From: Dyella marensis | GTDB taxonomy: Bacteria; Pseudomonadota; Gammaproteobacteria; Xanthomonadales; Rhodanobacteraceae | Assembly (NCBI RefSeq): GCF_900112865.1 | Contig: NZ_FONH01000015.1 | Location: 1-64,000, forward strand | Length of the DNA: 64,000 nucleotides | Direction: 5' to 3' | Made by a program: the position numbers and the translations under genes | Shown here: one piece after another, positions 7,136 through 17,377 of the stretch | Layout: the number at the start of each line of letters is the position of its first letter | Numbering within the stretch: the first letter of the stretch is position 1 | Notes under the pieces: generated by a model | Database searches by the model: none | The model's input: only the letters and a program-made list of their open reading frames with translations | Told to the model about the DNA's origin: nothing

Positions 7136-8782
7136 ATGCGCCGTCTTGTGTCTGCCGTGGTGATGAGTGTGATGCTGGCTGCGTGCCAGCATCATTCGTC
7201 GTCGCGCGACAACGAAGTCTCGGCGCACTTTTCACCCGGCATCATGCCGGAGGATCTGGCCGTCCATTTCCATGCGCTGTCCGCGCCCGAGCTGCGCGAC
7301 CGCTCCCCCGGCAGCGCCGGCGAGCGGCATACCGTCGACTATCTGATCGCGCAGTTCCAGCGCATGGGTCTGCAGCCAGGCCTCGACGACCAGTGGACGC
7401 AGGACGTGCCCTATGTGCGCAGCGCGGTGGTGCATCCGGAACGCATGACCCTGCAGATCGACGGCGGCGCGCAGCCGCTGTCGCTGGCCTACGGCATCGA
7501 CATGGTCGCCAACTCGCCCGCCAACCAGGCGCACGCGGCGATCGAGCATGCGGCGATGGTGTTCGCCGGCTACGGCATCGACGATCCGGCGCAGGACTGG
7601 GACGACTACGCCGGCATCGACGTCAAGGGCAAGACCGTGGTGGTGCTGGCCAACGATCCGGGCTGGGGCAGCCAGGATGCTTCGCTGTTCCAGGGCCGCA
7701 CGCCCACCTTGTTCGGCTCCTGGCGCTACAAGCTGGAGCAGGCCGCGCGCCACGGTGCGGCGGCGCTGTTCGTGGTGCACGACGAGGCCGCCTCCGGCTT
7801 TGCGTGGAACACCGTGCGCCAGCGCTGGGGCGGCCCCTGGTACGGCTTGCCGGGCGACGCGGCCACGGCGACGCCGATCGCCGGCTGGCTGAGCGACGGC
7901 GCGGCGAGAAAACTGTTCGCCAGCGTCGGCCAGGATTTCCAGGCGCTGCGCGCCGCCGCGCATCGCCGTGGTTTCCATGCGGTGCCGCTCGCGGCGAACG
8001 CCAGCCTCGCCTTCGACAGCACGGTGAGCCGCGGCGTCTCCCCCAACGTGATCGCCCGCCTGCCCGGCAGCAAGCATGCGGACGAAGCGGTGGTGTATGC
8101 CGCGCACTGGAATCATCCGGACGCGCGCGACAGCCAGTCGCTGCACGGCGTGGCCGAAAGCGCCGCCGGCCTGGCCGGCCTGCTCGAACTGGCCGAGGCC
8201 TTCGCGCATCGCGCGCCCAAGCCGCACCGCTCGCTGCTGTTCGTCGCGCTGACCATGGAAGAATCAGGACAGCTCGGTTCGCGCTGGTACGTCGATCATC
8301 CGGCGGTGTCGATGGAGCACACGGTGGCGGAAATCCAGCTCGATGCGCTGCCCTGGATCGGACCCAGCCGCGACCTCGACGTGCTCGGCTACGGCCAGTC
8401 GCAGCTGGACGACTATCTGGCCGAGGCACTGCACAGCCAGCACCGCAACATGGGCTCCGGCGACGAACTGGCCGGCATGCAGCTGTTCCGCTCCGACGCG
8501 CTGAGCTTCGCCACGCGCGGCGTGCCGGTGCTGTACGCCCGCTCCGGACTGGACCTGCGCGACGGCGGCGACGCCGCCGGGCGCAAACGCTACGACGACT
8601 ACCTTGCCGCCAGCGACGTGGTGCCGCCGGCCGACGCCGCCCCGACCTGGGACCTGCGCGGACTGGTCGACGACCTGCGCGCGCTCTTCATGGTCGGCGG
8701 CAAGCTGTCGATGGAGACGGCCTATCCGCAGTGGAAGCCGATGGCCAGTTTCCATCGGCCTGTGACGGTGGTCGCGCGCTAG
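7136..8782 (+). CDS. M28-family lipoprotein with degraded active site
   Basis: The 548-residue protein starts with a lipoprotein signal (VMLAAC, lipid-modified Cys17) and has a PA-type inserted domain (about 130-260) and an M28 aminopeptidase fold (about 300-525). The family pattern AHWDH is AHWNH here (His324, Asn326), the xDNASG metal loop reads AESAAG (Glu341), and the C-terminal YHxPSD stretch is VVPPAD (495-500), so the last His ligand is missing. Glu375, Glu376 and Asp403 are kept. It is therefore probably a pseudo-peptidase or a much altered enzyme in the envelope. The ATG at 7136 follows a GAGGGGA ribosome site; upstream codons are not needed. Confidence 0.85.
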   Translation: MRRLVSAVVMSVMLAACQHHSSSRDNEVSAHFSPGIMPEDLAVHFHALSAPELRDRSPGSAGERHTVDYLIAQFQRMGLQPGLDDQWTQDVPYVRSAVVHPERMTLQIDGGAQPLSLAYGIDMVANSPANQAHAAIEHAAMVFAGYGIDDPAQDWDDYAGIDVKGKTVVVLANDPGWGSQDASLFQGRTPTLFGSWRYKLEQAARHGAAALFVVHDEAASGFAWNTVRQRWGGPWYGLPGDAATATPIAGWLSDGAARKLFASVGQDFQALRAAAHRRGFHAVPLAANASLAFDSTVSRGVSPNVIARLPGSKHADEAVVYAAHWNHPDARDSQSLHGVAESAAGLAGLLELAEAFAHRAPKPHRSLLFVALTMEESGQLGSRWYVDHPAVSMEHTVAEIQLDALPWIGPSRDLDVLGYGQSQLDDYLAEALHSQHRNMGSGDELAGMQLFRSDALSFATRGVPVLYARSGLDLRDGGDAAGRKRYDDYLAASDVVPPADAAPTWDLRGLVDDLRALFMVGGKLSMETAYPQWKPMASFHRPVTVVAR

Positions 8783-8860
8783 CGTTTCCGGCGCAAGTCA
8801 TTACGCGCAACAAAGACAGGCCGTGGCAAGCTGGACGCGTCGGATCACTCGCCGCGCGCC

Positions 8861-9505
8861 ATGACCGCTTCACCCCTCCATGTCCTCCTCGCCGGCGCCA
8901 CCGGCCTCACCGGCGGCGGCGTGCTGCGCGAGCTGCTGGCCGCTCCCGATGTCGCGCGCGTGCTGGCGCCGACCCGCCACCCGCTGCCGCCCGCGCCGCG
9001 CCTGGAGAACCCCGTCGGCGTCCTGCAACGCGTGCTGCCGCAGCTGCAGCCTCCGGTCGATATCGCGATCTGCTGCCTGGGCACCACCATCGCCCGCGCC
9101 GGCTCCCGCGAAGCCTTCCGCATGGCCGACTTCGACCTGCCCCTGGCGGTGGCGCGACGCGCCCGCAAACTCGGCGCACGGCATTGCCTGGTGATGAGTT
9201 CGCTGGGTGCGGACGCTTCGTCGCGCACGTTCTACACGCGGGTGAAGGGTGAGCTGGAGCAGGCGCTGATCGCACAGGACTGGCCGCAACTGACCATCGT
9301 GCGCCCTTCGCTGCTGCTCGGCCCCCGCGCCGAATTCCGTCTCGGCGAAACGATCGCCGCCCCACTGTCCCGCCTGCTGCCCGGGCGCTGGCGCGGCATC
9401 CACGTGGAGACGGTCGCCAGGGCGTTGTGGCGGTTGGCGCGGGAAAAGGGCGAAGGTGTGCGGGTTGTTGAATCGGATGAGTTGAGGCGGCTGGGTGCCA
9501 GGTAG
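8861..9505 (+). CDS. Atypical SDR / NAD(P)H-binding Rossmann protein
   Basis: The 214-residue protein opens with a Rossmann nucleotide-binding loop, GATGLTG at 12-18. It keeps the CCLGTT segment and a YTRVKGELE motif with the Tyr-x-x-x-Lys pair of short-chain dehydrogenases. The layout matches small oxidoreductases related to HTATIP2/TIP30 (atypical SDR5). It is cytosolic, and the substrate is unknown. It starts 78 bp after the M28-like gene on the same strand. Confidence 0.78.
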   Translation: MTASPLHVLLAGATGLTGGGVLRELLAAPDVARVLAPTRHPLPPAPRLENPVGVLQRVLPQLQPPVDIAICCLGTTIARAGSREAFRMADFDLPLAVARRARKLGARHCLVMSSLGADASSRTFYTRVKGELEQALIAQDWPQLTIVRPSLLLGPRAEFRLGETIAAPLSRLLPGRWRGIHVETVARALWRLAREKGEGVRVVESDELRRLGAR

Positions 9506-9854
9506 ATTCGGCAAGCGATCAATGTTCCGCTCCGCCCGGCCCCTCACCCTGCCCTCTCCCCGCAGGGGAGAGGGGTGATGGGGTGTGGCAAGAACAGCGC
9601 AGCGCCAAAGCTCGCCTCAGTCCTAGCTCTTAGGCCATTTCTTTTTGGTTACTTTTGCTTTGGGCCAGCAAAGAAAAAGTGACCCGGGCGCCGGCAGGCG
9701 CACGGAACGCCCGCTGCGTAAGCGGCCCGGTTGCGGGATCGCGACAATCAGGCGACACGGAAACTGGATTCCGGCCTGCGCCGGAATGACGGCGGAGCCC
9801 CATAAAAAAGGCCGCCCCGGAGGGCGGCCTCGGACTGCGGAAAAAGCGGAACGA
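9506..9854. repeat. Mosaic of extragenic palindromic repeats
   Basis: Three repeat modules lie in a row between the SDR gene and the NlpC gene. The first is a CCCCTCACCC...GAGAGGGG palindrome (about 9529-9576). The second is a GGTTACTTT...AAAGTGACC inverted repeat (9647-9684). The third is a CTGGATTCCGG...CCGGAATGAC palindrome (9764-9790). The same modules in the same order recur at 41811-42265. No gene is seen here. Confidence 0.75.
9803..9830 (-). terminator. Intrinsic terminator of the NlpC/P60 gene
   Basis: A 9-bp perfect GC-rich stem, AGGCCGCCC with GGGCGGCCT and loop CGGA (9809-9830), is followed on the minus strand by a run of six U. It sits 25 bp downstream of the NlpC/P60 stop codon. 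Confidence 0.85.
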
Positions 9855-10487
9855 TCAGCCGTTCTGCGCCATGCCCTCAGGGCGCTTGGCGCCGGCAAAA
9901 CGCTTCGCCCAATAGGACTCGTCCAGACTGTCCACGCGCACCGTCTTGCCGCGCGACGGCGAATGAATGAACTGCCCATTGGCGATATAGATACCCACAT
10001 GCGAAATGCGACCGCCGCCACGACGACCACCCGCCGTGCGGAAAAACACCAGGTCGCCCGGCTGCATCTCGGTGCGATTGACCTTCAGCCCCGCCAGGAA
10101 CTGCCCGGCCGAGTTGGTCGGCAACTCCAGCCCGACGGCATGCGAGAACACATAGCGGACGAAACCGCTGCAGTCGAAACCGGTGGAAGGATCGTGGCCG
10201 CCGCGCACATAACGGATATCGCGCAGCTGCATGGCCAGGTCGATCAGGGTCTTGCGCAGGTCGTCGGCGTTGCTGGCCTGTTCCTCGATCGCCGGCGCGG
10301 CGGGCAGCGCGGACTGGGACAGCATCTGGGCCGGGGCGAGCGCGGCGAACTGGCTCATCAACGGCGGGGTGATGGTGGCGACAGCAGGGCTGGCCTGCGA
10401 TTGTCCGCTGGGGCTGGCGAAGACGGGACCGGAAACGAGCGCGGCGGCGGCCAGCACGGAGAAGACGGTCAATCGCTTGATTGGCAT
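9855..10487 (-). CDS. NlpC/P60 family cell-wall endopeptidase (C40)
   Basis: The 210-residue protein has a signal peptide (about 1-25), a low-complexity stretch, and a C-terminal NlpC/P60 domain (about 78-190). The catalytic Cys106 lies in FDCSGF, His163 in ISHVGIY, and His175 in the third catalytic position. Such enzymes cut peptide stems of peptidoglycan, usually the D-Glu-mDAP bond, in the periplasm. The ATG at 10487 is preferred over a TTG at 10496 because the AAAGGGA ribosome site is about 10 bases before the ATG and too close to the TTG. A terminator follows it. Confidence 0.9.
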   Translation of the reverse strand: MPIKRLTVFSVLAAAALVSGPVFASPSGQSQASPAVATITPPLMSQFAALAPAQMLSQSALPAAPAIEEQASNADDLRKTLIDLAMQLRDIRYVRGGHDPSTGFDCSGFVRYVFSHAVGLELPTNSAGQFLAGLKVNRTEMQPGDLVFFRTAGGRRGGGRISHVGIYIANGQFIHSPSRGKTVRVDSLDESYWAKRFAGAKRPEGMAQNG

Positions 10488-10690
10488 GCGGGACAAATCC
10501 CTTTGCTGTTCATGAGATTGGCCGTCGGATGTGTCGACGACCGTGACGAAGTCGTGAACTTAGCAAAGCGATATAGGCCTTATGTTCGATCCGGGTTAAC
10601 TAAACCCCGCAGTTTCGAAAAGCTGAAGGGCTCAGCAACGTGCGGTATCCCTCTGAAAGCCGAACGGAATCACTGCAAGTCGAGGCCCCG

Positions 10691-10709
10691 TCTAGGAAAT
10701 TTTCCTAGA
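10691..10709. promoter_or_regulatory. Perfect 9-1-9 palindrome upstream of the NlpC gene
   Basis: TCTAGGAAA-T-TTTCCTAGA is an exact 19-bp palindrome in the 287-bp gap between yggS and the NlpC/P60 gene, about 200 bp before the NlpC start. It has no U-run, so it is more like a dimeric regulator's operator than a terminator. The regulator is unknown. Confidence 0.5.
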
Positions 10710-10774
10710 TTAATCATCGTCGCGAAGTTGTGACGGAGGTCCGTAACAGGTCTGCAAAGACCCTGGCCCCAGTG

Positions 10775-11466
10775 TTACGCCCGGCGTCCGAAGATCGCCG
10801 TGCCGATGCGCAATTCGGTGGCGCCCTCGGCCACGGCCAGCGGGAAATCCCCGCTCATGCCCATCGACAGCCGCGGCAGCTGGTGGCCCTCGCCGGCCAT
10901 GCGGTCGCGCAGCTCGCGCAGCAGGCGGAAGCAGGCGCGCACCGGGGCGGACTCGTCCGCCACCACCGCCATGGTCATCAGGCCGCGCACGCGCAGCGTG
11001 TCGAGGCCGCGCAGGCGGGCCAGGAAATCGGGCAGCTGCGCCGGGTCGAGGCCTTGCTTGCTCTGTTCCGGCGAGGTCTTCACCTGCACCAGCACGTCGA
11101 TCGCGCGGCCTTCCGCCTGCAGGCGGCGGTCCAGCGCCTCGGCCAGCTCCCAGCGGTCCAGCGATTGCACCTCGCTGGCGAGCCTGGCCACGTCCTTGGC
11201 CTTGTTGGTCTGCAGGTGGCCGATCACCACCCAGGCGATGCCGCAGTCGGCGAGCGGGCCGGCCTTCTCGCGGATTTCCTGCACCTTGTTCTCGCCGAAG
11301 CGGTGCAGCCCCAGCGCCGTCGCGGCGCGGATGGCGTCCGCCCCGAAGGTCTTGCTCACCGGCAGCACATCGACTTCCGCGGGATCGCGGCCCGCCTCGC
11401 GGCAGGCCGCATCGACCCGCTGGCGTACCGCGGCCCAGTTGGCCGCGAGGTAGCCGTAGTCGTGGT

Positions 11467-11470
<4 letters not shown>
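10775..11470 (-). CDS. yggS: YggS/PROSC-type PLP homeostasis protein
   Basis: The 231-residue single-domain protein has the fold-III PLP-binding signature VLPVSKTF with Lys40 as the Schiff-base lysine, and the family stretches FGENKVQEIREK, IGHLQTNKAK and LSMGMSGDFPLAV. YggS proteins carry PLP and balance vitamin B6 and amino-acid pools without a known catalytic turnover. The likely start is a TTG at 11470 that overlaps the stop of the M20 peptidase gene (TTGA), which gives the normal family length. An alternative in-frame GTG lies a few codons in. Confidence 0.92.
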
Positions 11471-12891
<1,421 letters not shown>

Positions 12892-13099
12892 GGGGAAGCT
12901 CCTGCGATGGGGAAAGCTCCGATTGTATCAGCGCCCAGCAGACGCCCGCCGACACGCGGTAGGCGCATGCCCACGCCGCGCGGCGATACACGCGCACCGC
13001 ACGGCGCTCCGCGCGCCGGCTGTGGCGCAGCGGCAACGGCGGCATCGTGGCTGGGCGGCGCACAGGCGCCGCGCTTTCCCACTGACGAGGAGAATCCCC

Positions 13100-13423
13100 A
13101 TGCTTCGCAAGTTCGCCATCGGCCTGCTCGGCCTGCTGCTGTTGCTGCCCCTGCACGCCGCCACGCCGGTCAACGTCAACACCGCCGACGCCGCCACCAT
13201 CGCCAAGGCGCTGGACGGCATCGGTCCGGCCAAGGCCGCGGCCATCGTGGCCTGGCGCCAGGAACACGGCCCGTTCAAGAGCGTGGACGAGGTGGGCCAG
13301 GTCAAGGGCGTCGGCGCCAGCACGCTGGAACGCAACCGCGCCGCGATCCTGATCACCGAGGAAGGCGGCAACGGCGGCGCGGCGCCGGCCACGACGAAAA
13401 AGCCCGCGAAAACCGAGACATAA
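13100..13423 (+). CDS. ComEA-like helix-hairpin-helix DNA-binding protein
   Basis: The 107-residue protein has a signal peptide or N-terminal anchor (about 1-21) followed by a ComEA-type double HhH domain (about 22-90: VNVNTADAATIAKALDGIG, then VGQVKGVG). Homologues bind incoming DNA in the periplasm during natural transformation. It stands alone, divergent from the M20 peptidase, with no other competence gene nearby. The ATG at 13100 follows a GAGGAG ribosome site. The tail is Lys/Thr-rich. Confidence 0.88.
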   Translation: MLRKFAIGLLGLLLLLPLHAATPVNVNTADAATIAKALDGIGPAKAAAIVAWRQEHGPFKSVDEVGQVKGVGASTLERNRAAILITEEGGNGGAAPATTKKPAKTET

Positions 13424-13603
13424 GCTCCAGTCCGCCTGGGCGCCCTGGGTGCCGGATGGCCCGGCGCGGCTCTGGCGAGCCGCGCCGGTTGCGCCTACAC
13501 TCCGCGTTCACGACCTCCGGACCAACGCCTTCACCACCCGGGCCGGAGCTGTCACAGGGGCCATGTACCTGATTCAGCAGCACAACCATTTGCTTCCCAC
13601 GCC

Positions 13604-14080
13604 ATGATCCTGCCGCGTTACCGCATCGCCGCCTCGGGTATCGGAGGCGCCGGCAAGGGGCTGTTCCTGGATGAAGACGTCGCCGCCGGCAGCATCGTCA
13701 CCGCGCCGGACGCGATCGACCGCACCTGGAGCCTTACCGACATCATGGCCACGCCGGAGCTGCGCACGCAGTTGTACGCGGCTGCGCGCTGGTTCGAGGA
13801 CCGCTACACGCTGTCCCCCGACTGGCCCGACGAGTGCTACATCAACCACAGCTTCGAGCCCACCGGGCTGTGGCATCTCGGTTTCGTGTTCGCCGCGCGG
13901 GCCCTGCCCGCCGGCAGCGAAATCACGGTGGACTACCGCCACCTGCTCCCGCCGGGACAGGAAGAGGACTTCATCGACACGGCCACCGGCGAGAAAATCG
14001 TCGGCCTGAGCTGGGCCGAGAGTCTCGCCACGAGTACCCGCGCCCTCGCCAGCCTGCTGGCCGGCACGCCTGCCATCTGA
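13604..14080 (+). CDS. Small SET-domain protein (putative lysine methyltransferase)
   Basis: The 158-residue protein is almost only a SET domain: GKGLFLDEDVAAGSIV (18-32) for the N-terminal part, YINHSFEPT (79-87) with the NHS motif that binds S-adenosylmethionine, and GSEITVDYRHL (104-114) with the catalytic Tyr111. It has no signal peptide. Bacterial free-standing SET proteins are little studied and targets are unknown. It lies 7 bp before a GNAT gene on the same strand. Confidence 0.82.
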   Translation: MILPRYRIAASGIGGAGKGLFLDEDVAAGSIVTAPDAIDRTWSLTDIMATPELRTQLYAAARWFEDRYTLSPDWPDECYINHSFEPTGLWHLGFVFAARALPAGSEITVDYRHLLPPGQEEDFIDTATGEKIVGLSWAESLATSTRALASLLAGTPAI

Positions 14081-14087
14081 TATCGCG

Positions 14088-14630
14088 ATGTTCGACATAC
14101 CCACCATCGAAACCGCGCGCCTGCGCCTGACCTCCCTCACCGCCCGCCATTTCGACGACTACGCCGCGATGCTCGCCGACCCCACCAGCACGCGCTGGGT
14201 CGGCGACGGCGAGCCGCTCGATCGCGGCCACGCCTGGCGTTCGCTGGCGATGCTGCTCGGCCATTGGCAATTGCGCGGCTACGGCATGTGGGCGCTGGAA
14301 CTGAAGGACAGCGGCGCCTTCGTCGGCCGCGCCGGCCTGATGAATCCGGAAGGCTGGCCCGATATCGAACTGGGCTGGATGCTCAAGTCCGAATACCGCC
14401 ACCACGGCTACGCCACCGAAGCGAGCCTGGCCATCCTCGAGCACGCCTGGAGCCAGCTGCGCGTGCCGCGCGTGATCAGCCTGGTCCGCGTCGGCAACGA
14501 AGCCTCCGACCGCCTGGCCGAGCGCCTCGGCGGCGAGCACATCGAAGACATGGATTTCTGCGGCAGCTACAACCACGTCTTCGCGTACTACCCGCCGTAC
14601 CGCGAAGCCCGCCGCGCCGCCTACGCCTGA
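14088..14630 (+). CDS. GNAT family N-acetyltransferase (RimJ/RimL-like)
   Basis: The 180-residue protein begins with ETARLRLTSLTARHFDDY, the usual opening of RimJ/RimL-type GNAT acetyltransferases, and has an acetyl-CoA region around GWMLKSEYRHHGYATEA. It is cytosolic, and the acceptor is unknown. It sits between the SET gene and the HutD-family gene with gaps of only 7 bp, so the three are probably one transcription unit. Confidence 0.85.
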   Translation: MFDIPTIETARLRLTSLTARHFDDYAAMLADPTSTRWVGDGEPLDRGHAWRSLAMLLGHWQLRGYGMWALELKDSGAFVGRAGLMNPEGWPDIELGWMLKSEYRHHGYATEASLAILEHAWSQLRVPRVISLVRVGNEASDRLAERLGGEHIEDMDFCGSYNHVFAYYPPYREARRAAYA

Positions 14631-14637
14631 TCGCGGC

Positions 14638-15195
14638 ATGAGCGCCTTCCACCGCGTACCGGCTGAAACCCTGCACGCGGAGCCCTGGGCCAATGGCGCC
14701 GGCACCACGATGGTGCTGGCCAGCGGCCCGGACCCCAAGGCCTGGCGCTGGCGCCTGAGCATCGCCCGCATCGAACAGGATGCCGCGTTCTCCGCCCTGC
14801 CCGGCGTGCAGCGCCAGTTCGCCGCGCTCGATGCGTCGATCGTGCTGGCTTTCGCCGGAAACGAACGACAGGCGCTGCGCCTTGCCGTCATCCGCTTCGA
14901 CGGCGCCGACGCGCCGCAGGCACGCCTGACCGACGGACCGACCCGCGCGTTCAACCTGATGCTGCGCGACGGCGCGGAAGGCGAGCTGATCGCGCGCCCC
15001 TTGAACGGCGCGATGGTATTGCCGCCGTCGGCCGGCGCGCACTGGTTCCTGTACATGCTGGCCGGCCAGGCCGAGCTGCGCAGCGGCGGCGAAAGCCTGC
15101 AAGTGGTGCAGGACGACCCGGTGTGGATCGAAGCGGCCGGCACGCTGCGCATCGAAGGCGGCGGCGAAGTGGTGCTGGCGCGCATCGAAGACTGA
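14638..15195 (+). CDS. HutD/Ves family cupin protein
   Basis: The 185-residue protein carries the HutD/Ves hallmark near its start (PWANGAGTT, WRWRLSIARI) and a cupin-like beta-rich body. The family is found with histidine-use operons in Pseudomonas (HutD) or alone (Ves of E. coli), and its biochemical role is still unclear. No hut genes are visible here; it is the third gene after the SET and GNAT genes. Confidence 0.85.
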   Translation: MSAFHRVPAETLHAEPWANGAGTTMVLASGPDPKAWRWRLSIARIEQDAAFSALPGVQRQFAALDASIVLAFAGNERQALRLAVIRFDGADAPQARLTDGPTRAFNLMLRDGAEGELIARPLNGAMVLPPSAGAHWFLYMLAGQAELRSGGESLQVVQDDPVWIEAAGTLRIEGGGEVVLARIED

Positions 15196-15280
15196 GCTCT
15201 GCGCGGATACGGGCGGCGCATACGCGCAATGAGCGCCGCGGACAACCGGTATTACCGAAGCCTCGCCCACTCCAGGCTCA

Positions 15281-15883
15281 TCATTGGCCGCGCCGATACC
15301 GCTTCATCTTGTCCGCCGTGCCGCAGGTTTCCATCGCGCACCAGCGGCGGCGCTGGTTCTTGCTGGTATCCAGGAACAGCCAGCCGCACGAACTGGTATT
15401 GCAGCAGCGGCGCAACGGCGGCGCGGACGATGCGCCGAGCAAGTCCAGCGCATCGAGTGCGATGCGCTTGAGCGGCAGCAGCACGTTGCGTGCATCGTCG
15501 CGCCAATGCATGCGCCCGTCGGCACCCAGCGCCTGGCTGGACCAGGCGCGATGCAGCCATTGATCCACGCCCTGCACGGCATCCGCCGGTGCCTGCATGC
15601 CATCGATGCGCGATGCGAGCAAGGCATGCAGGTGATCGCGCAGAGTGCGCACCTGCCGCATCCATGCAGCGCGCTGGCCCGCTCCTTCAGGCACGGCGAT
15701 GCGTTCGCGCGGGCCTAGCGCACCGGCGCGCAGACACCATTCGATAAAACGCTCCGGCTCGCCGATGTAGTCCTCCGCATCCTCCGCGTAGCGATCGTGG
15801 ATCGAGTTGACGAAATCCAGGCACAGGCGCCCGCCATCCAGGCGGATCGCGGCGATCGGTCGAGCGGGGCGATGTCGGTTCAT
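15281..15883 (-). CDS. CGNR-type zinc-finger transcription factor (ABATE domain)
   Basis: The 200-residue protein has the N-terminal ABATE-like region (RLCLDFVNSIHDR, residues 19-31) and a C-terminal finger with Cys161, Cys166, Cys182 and Cys187 around CGWLFLDTSKNQRRRWCAM. The finger normally ends CGNR, here it reads CGTA, so the naming motif itself is changed while the cysteines are kept. It is a probable stress-response DNA-binding regulator of unknown targets. The ATG at 15883 is chosen because the family core starts there. Confidence 0.85.
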   Translation of the reverse strand: MNRHRPARPIAAIRLDGGRLCLDFVNSIHDRYAEDAEDYIGEPERFIEWCLRAGALGPRERIAVPEGAGQRAAWMRQVRTLRDHLHALLASRIDGMQAPADAVQGVDQWLHRAWSSQALGADGRMHWRDDARNVLLPLKRIALDALDLLGASSAPPLRRCCNTSSCGWLFLDTSKNQRRRWCAMETCGTADKMKRYRRGQ

Positions 15884-16000
15884 GGATAACAAGCGGGTCA
15901 CTGGTTTCTGCAGATCGGCGGGCCTGGCTTCGAGCACTTGCGCTACCGTCTAAACCCACTTAGATAGTAGCAGTCTTCGGGACCGCTCCAGAGGGCGCCA

Positions 16001-17320
16001 ATGACCAGCTCAACAAGACCTGCCGCCGCCCCCGCGGGACCGGCGCGCCATGCATCGCCGCGAACGCTCGCGACCTGGATCGTGCTGCTCAGCCTGATCG
16101 GCCTCGGCGCCGTCATCGTGACCCTGGCGATCGGCGGCCGCCCCGATCCCGCCGCGTTGCGTGCGGCCGCTCCGCAGCTCGATGGCCCATGGCGCTTCCA
16201 CACCGGCGACGACCCGAGCTGGGCCGATGCCAGCGTGAACGACAGCCACTGGGAAACCATGGACCTGAGCGCACCGGCAAGCAGCATCGATGGCGATGTG
16301 GGCCTGCCGAACTACCTTGGGGGATGGATGGCGCACGGCCATCCCGGCTATCAAGGCTACGCGTGGTATCGGCGCACGGTCATGGTGCCGCCTGGCACCC
16401 AAGGATGGGACATCCTCGGGCCGACCGCCGTCGACGACGGCTACGAGCTGTATTGGAACGGGCAGCTGCTGGGCGGCTCGGGCCGGCTTGGCGCATCCCC
16501 ACGCATGGTCGGCACGCGGCCGCTGATTTTCGCGCTGCCGGCCGATTCGGGCGGCACCACCGGCGTGCTCGCCATCCGCGTCTTCATGCAGCCGAGCCCC
16601 GACTTCGCCGCCAACGGCGGCGGCATCCACGTGGCGCCGGCGCTGGCGCCACGGCCGCAGAGCCGCGAGCTTTATCACGTGCAGTGGTGGCGCACGATCG
16701 CCGGCTATATCGTCGAGCTGGTCGAGCCGCTCGCCATGTTCGCGCTGATCGGCATGGCGCTGGTGCTGCGCTCGCGCAGCAGCCATCCGCGCTTTATCGG
16801 CCTGGCCTGTATCGCGCTGGTGTTCTCGGCGATGAACCGGCTCGACAACGCGATCGTCTCGTGGACCGACCTGCAGAGCCTGCCCACCTACGCCTGGTTG
16901 TCGAAAGTGCTGTGGACGCCGCTCAGCCTCGCGGCCTGGACGCTGGCCTGGAACCGCTGGTGCCAGCGCCCCTGGCGCACCGTCGACGGCGCCGCGCTGG
17001 TGCTGGCCGCGGTGGGCATGGCAGCCGGTGCGACGCATCTGGTGGCGCTGACCCGCCCCTATCGGCTCGGCCTGCTCGCGCTGCTTGTGCTGATCTTGCT
17101 GCGGGTGGTCCGCGAAGGCCCGCTGCGCATCCTGGCGACCGCCACGATGGCCTTGATCCTGATCGCGCACTTCACCGGCGAGCTGCGCGCGATCGGCGTA
17201 GCGGAAATCTGGTTCCCGTTCGGCATCGGCGTCACGCTGACGCAGTACATCTATGCGATCGCGATACCGCTGCTGGCCTTGCTGATCGTCCGAACGCTGG
17301 ACTCGAACAGCGTCCGCTGA
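16001..17320 (+). CDS. Membrane protein: extracytoplasmic jelly-roll domain plus about 7 TM helices
   Basis: The 439-residue protein has a first hydrophobic segment (about 23-44), then an extracytoplasmic beta-rich domain (about 58-215) that resembles the galactose-binding jelly-roll of glycosidase family 2 (DGPWRF near 61, YAWYRRTVMVP at 120-130, DGYELYWNG at 146-154). The C-terminal half (about 230-435) holds about seven hydrophobic helices. This layout recalls 7TM receptors with extracellular carbohydrate-like modules, but no kinase, cyclase or other output domain follows. Ligand and function are unknown. A GAGGG ribosome site precedes the ATG. Confidence 0.7.
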   Translation: MTSSTRPAAAPAGPARHASPRTLATWIVLLSLIGLGAVIVTLAIGGRPDPAALRAAAPQLDGPWRFHTGDDPSWADASVNDSHWETMDLSAPASSIDGDVGLPNYLGGWMAHGHPGYQGYAWYRRTVMVPPGTQGWDILGPTAVDDGYELYWNGQLLGGSGRLGASPRMVGTRPLIFALPADSGGTTGVLAIRVFMQPSPDFAANGGGIHVAPALAPRPQSRELYHVQWWRTIAGYIVELVEPLAMFALIGMALVLRSRSSHPRFIGLACIALVFSAMNRLDNAIVSWTDLQSLPTYAWLSKVLWTPLSLAAWTLAWNRWCQRPWRTVDGAALVLAAVGMAAGATHLVALTRPYRLGLLALLVLILLRVVREGPLRILATATMALILIAHFTGELRAIGVAEIWFPFGIGVTLTQYIYAIAIPLLALLIVRTLDSNSVR

Positions 17321-17334
17321 GATTTCATCGCCCG

Positions 17335-17370
17335 GGATCGAAGAGTGAGGCGAACCCCACCCTTCGATCC
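17335..17370. terminator. Hairpin between convergent genes
   Basis: A stem of GGATCGAAG with CTTCGATCC plus inner short pairs lies in the 57-bp gap between two convergent genes. It could stop transcription from both sides, although there is no long U-run. Confidence 0.4.
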
Positions 17371-17377
17371 GGCACGC

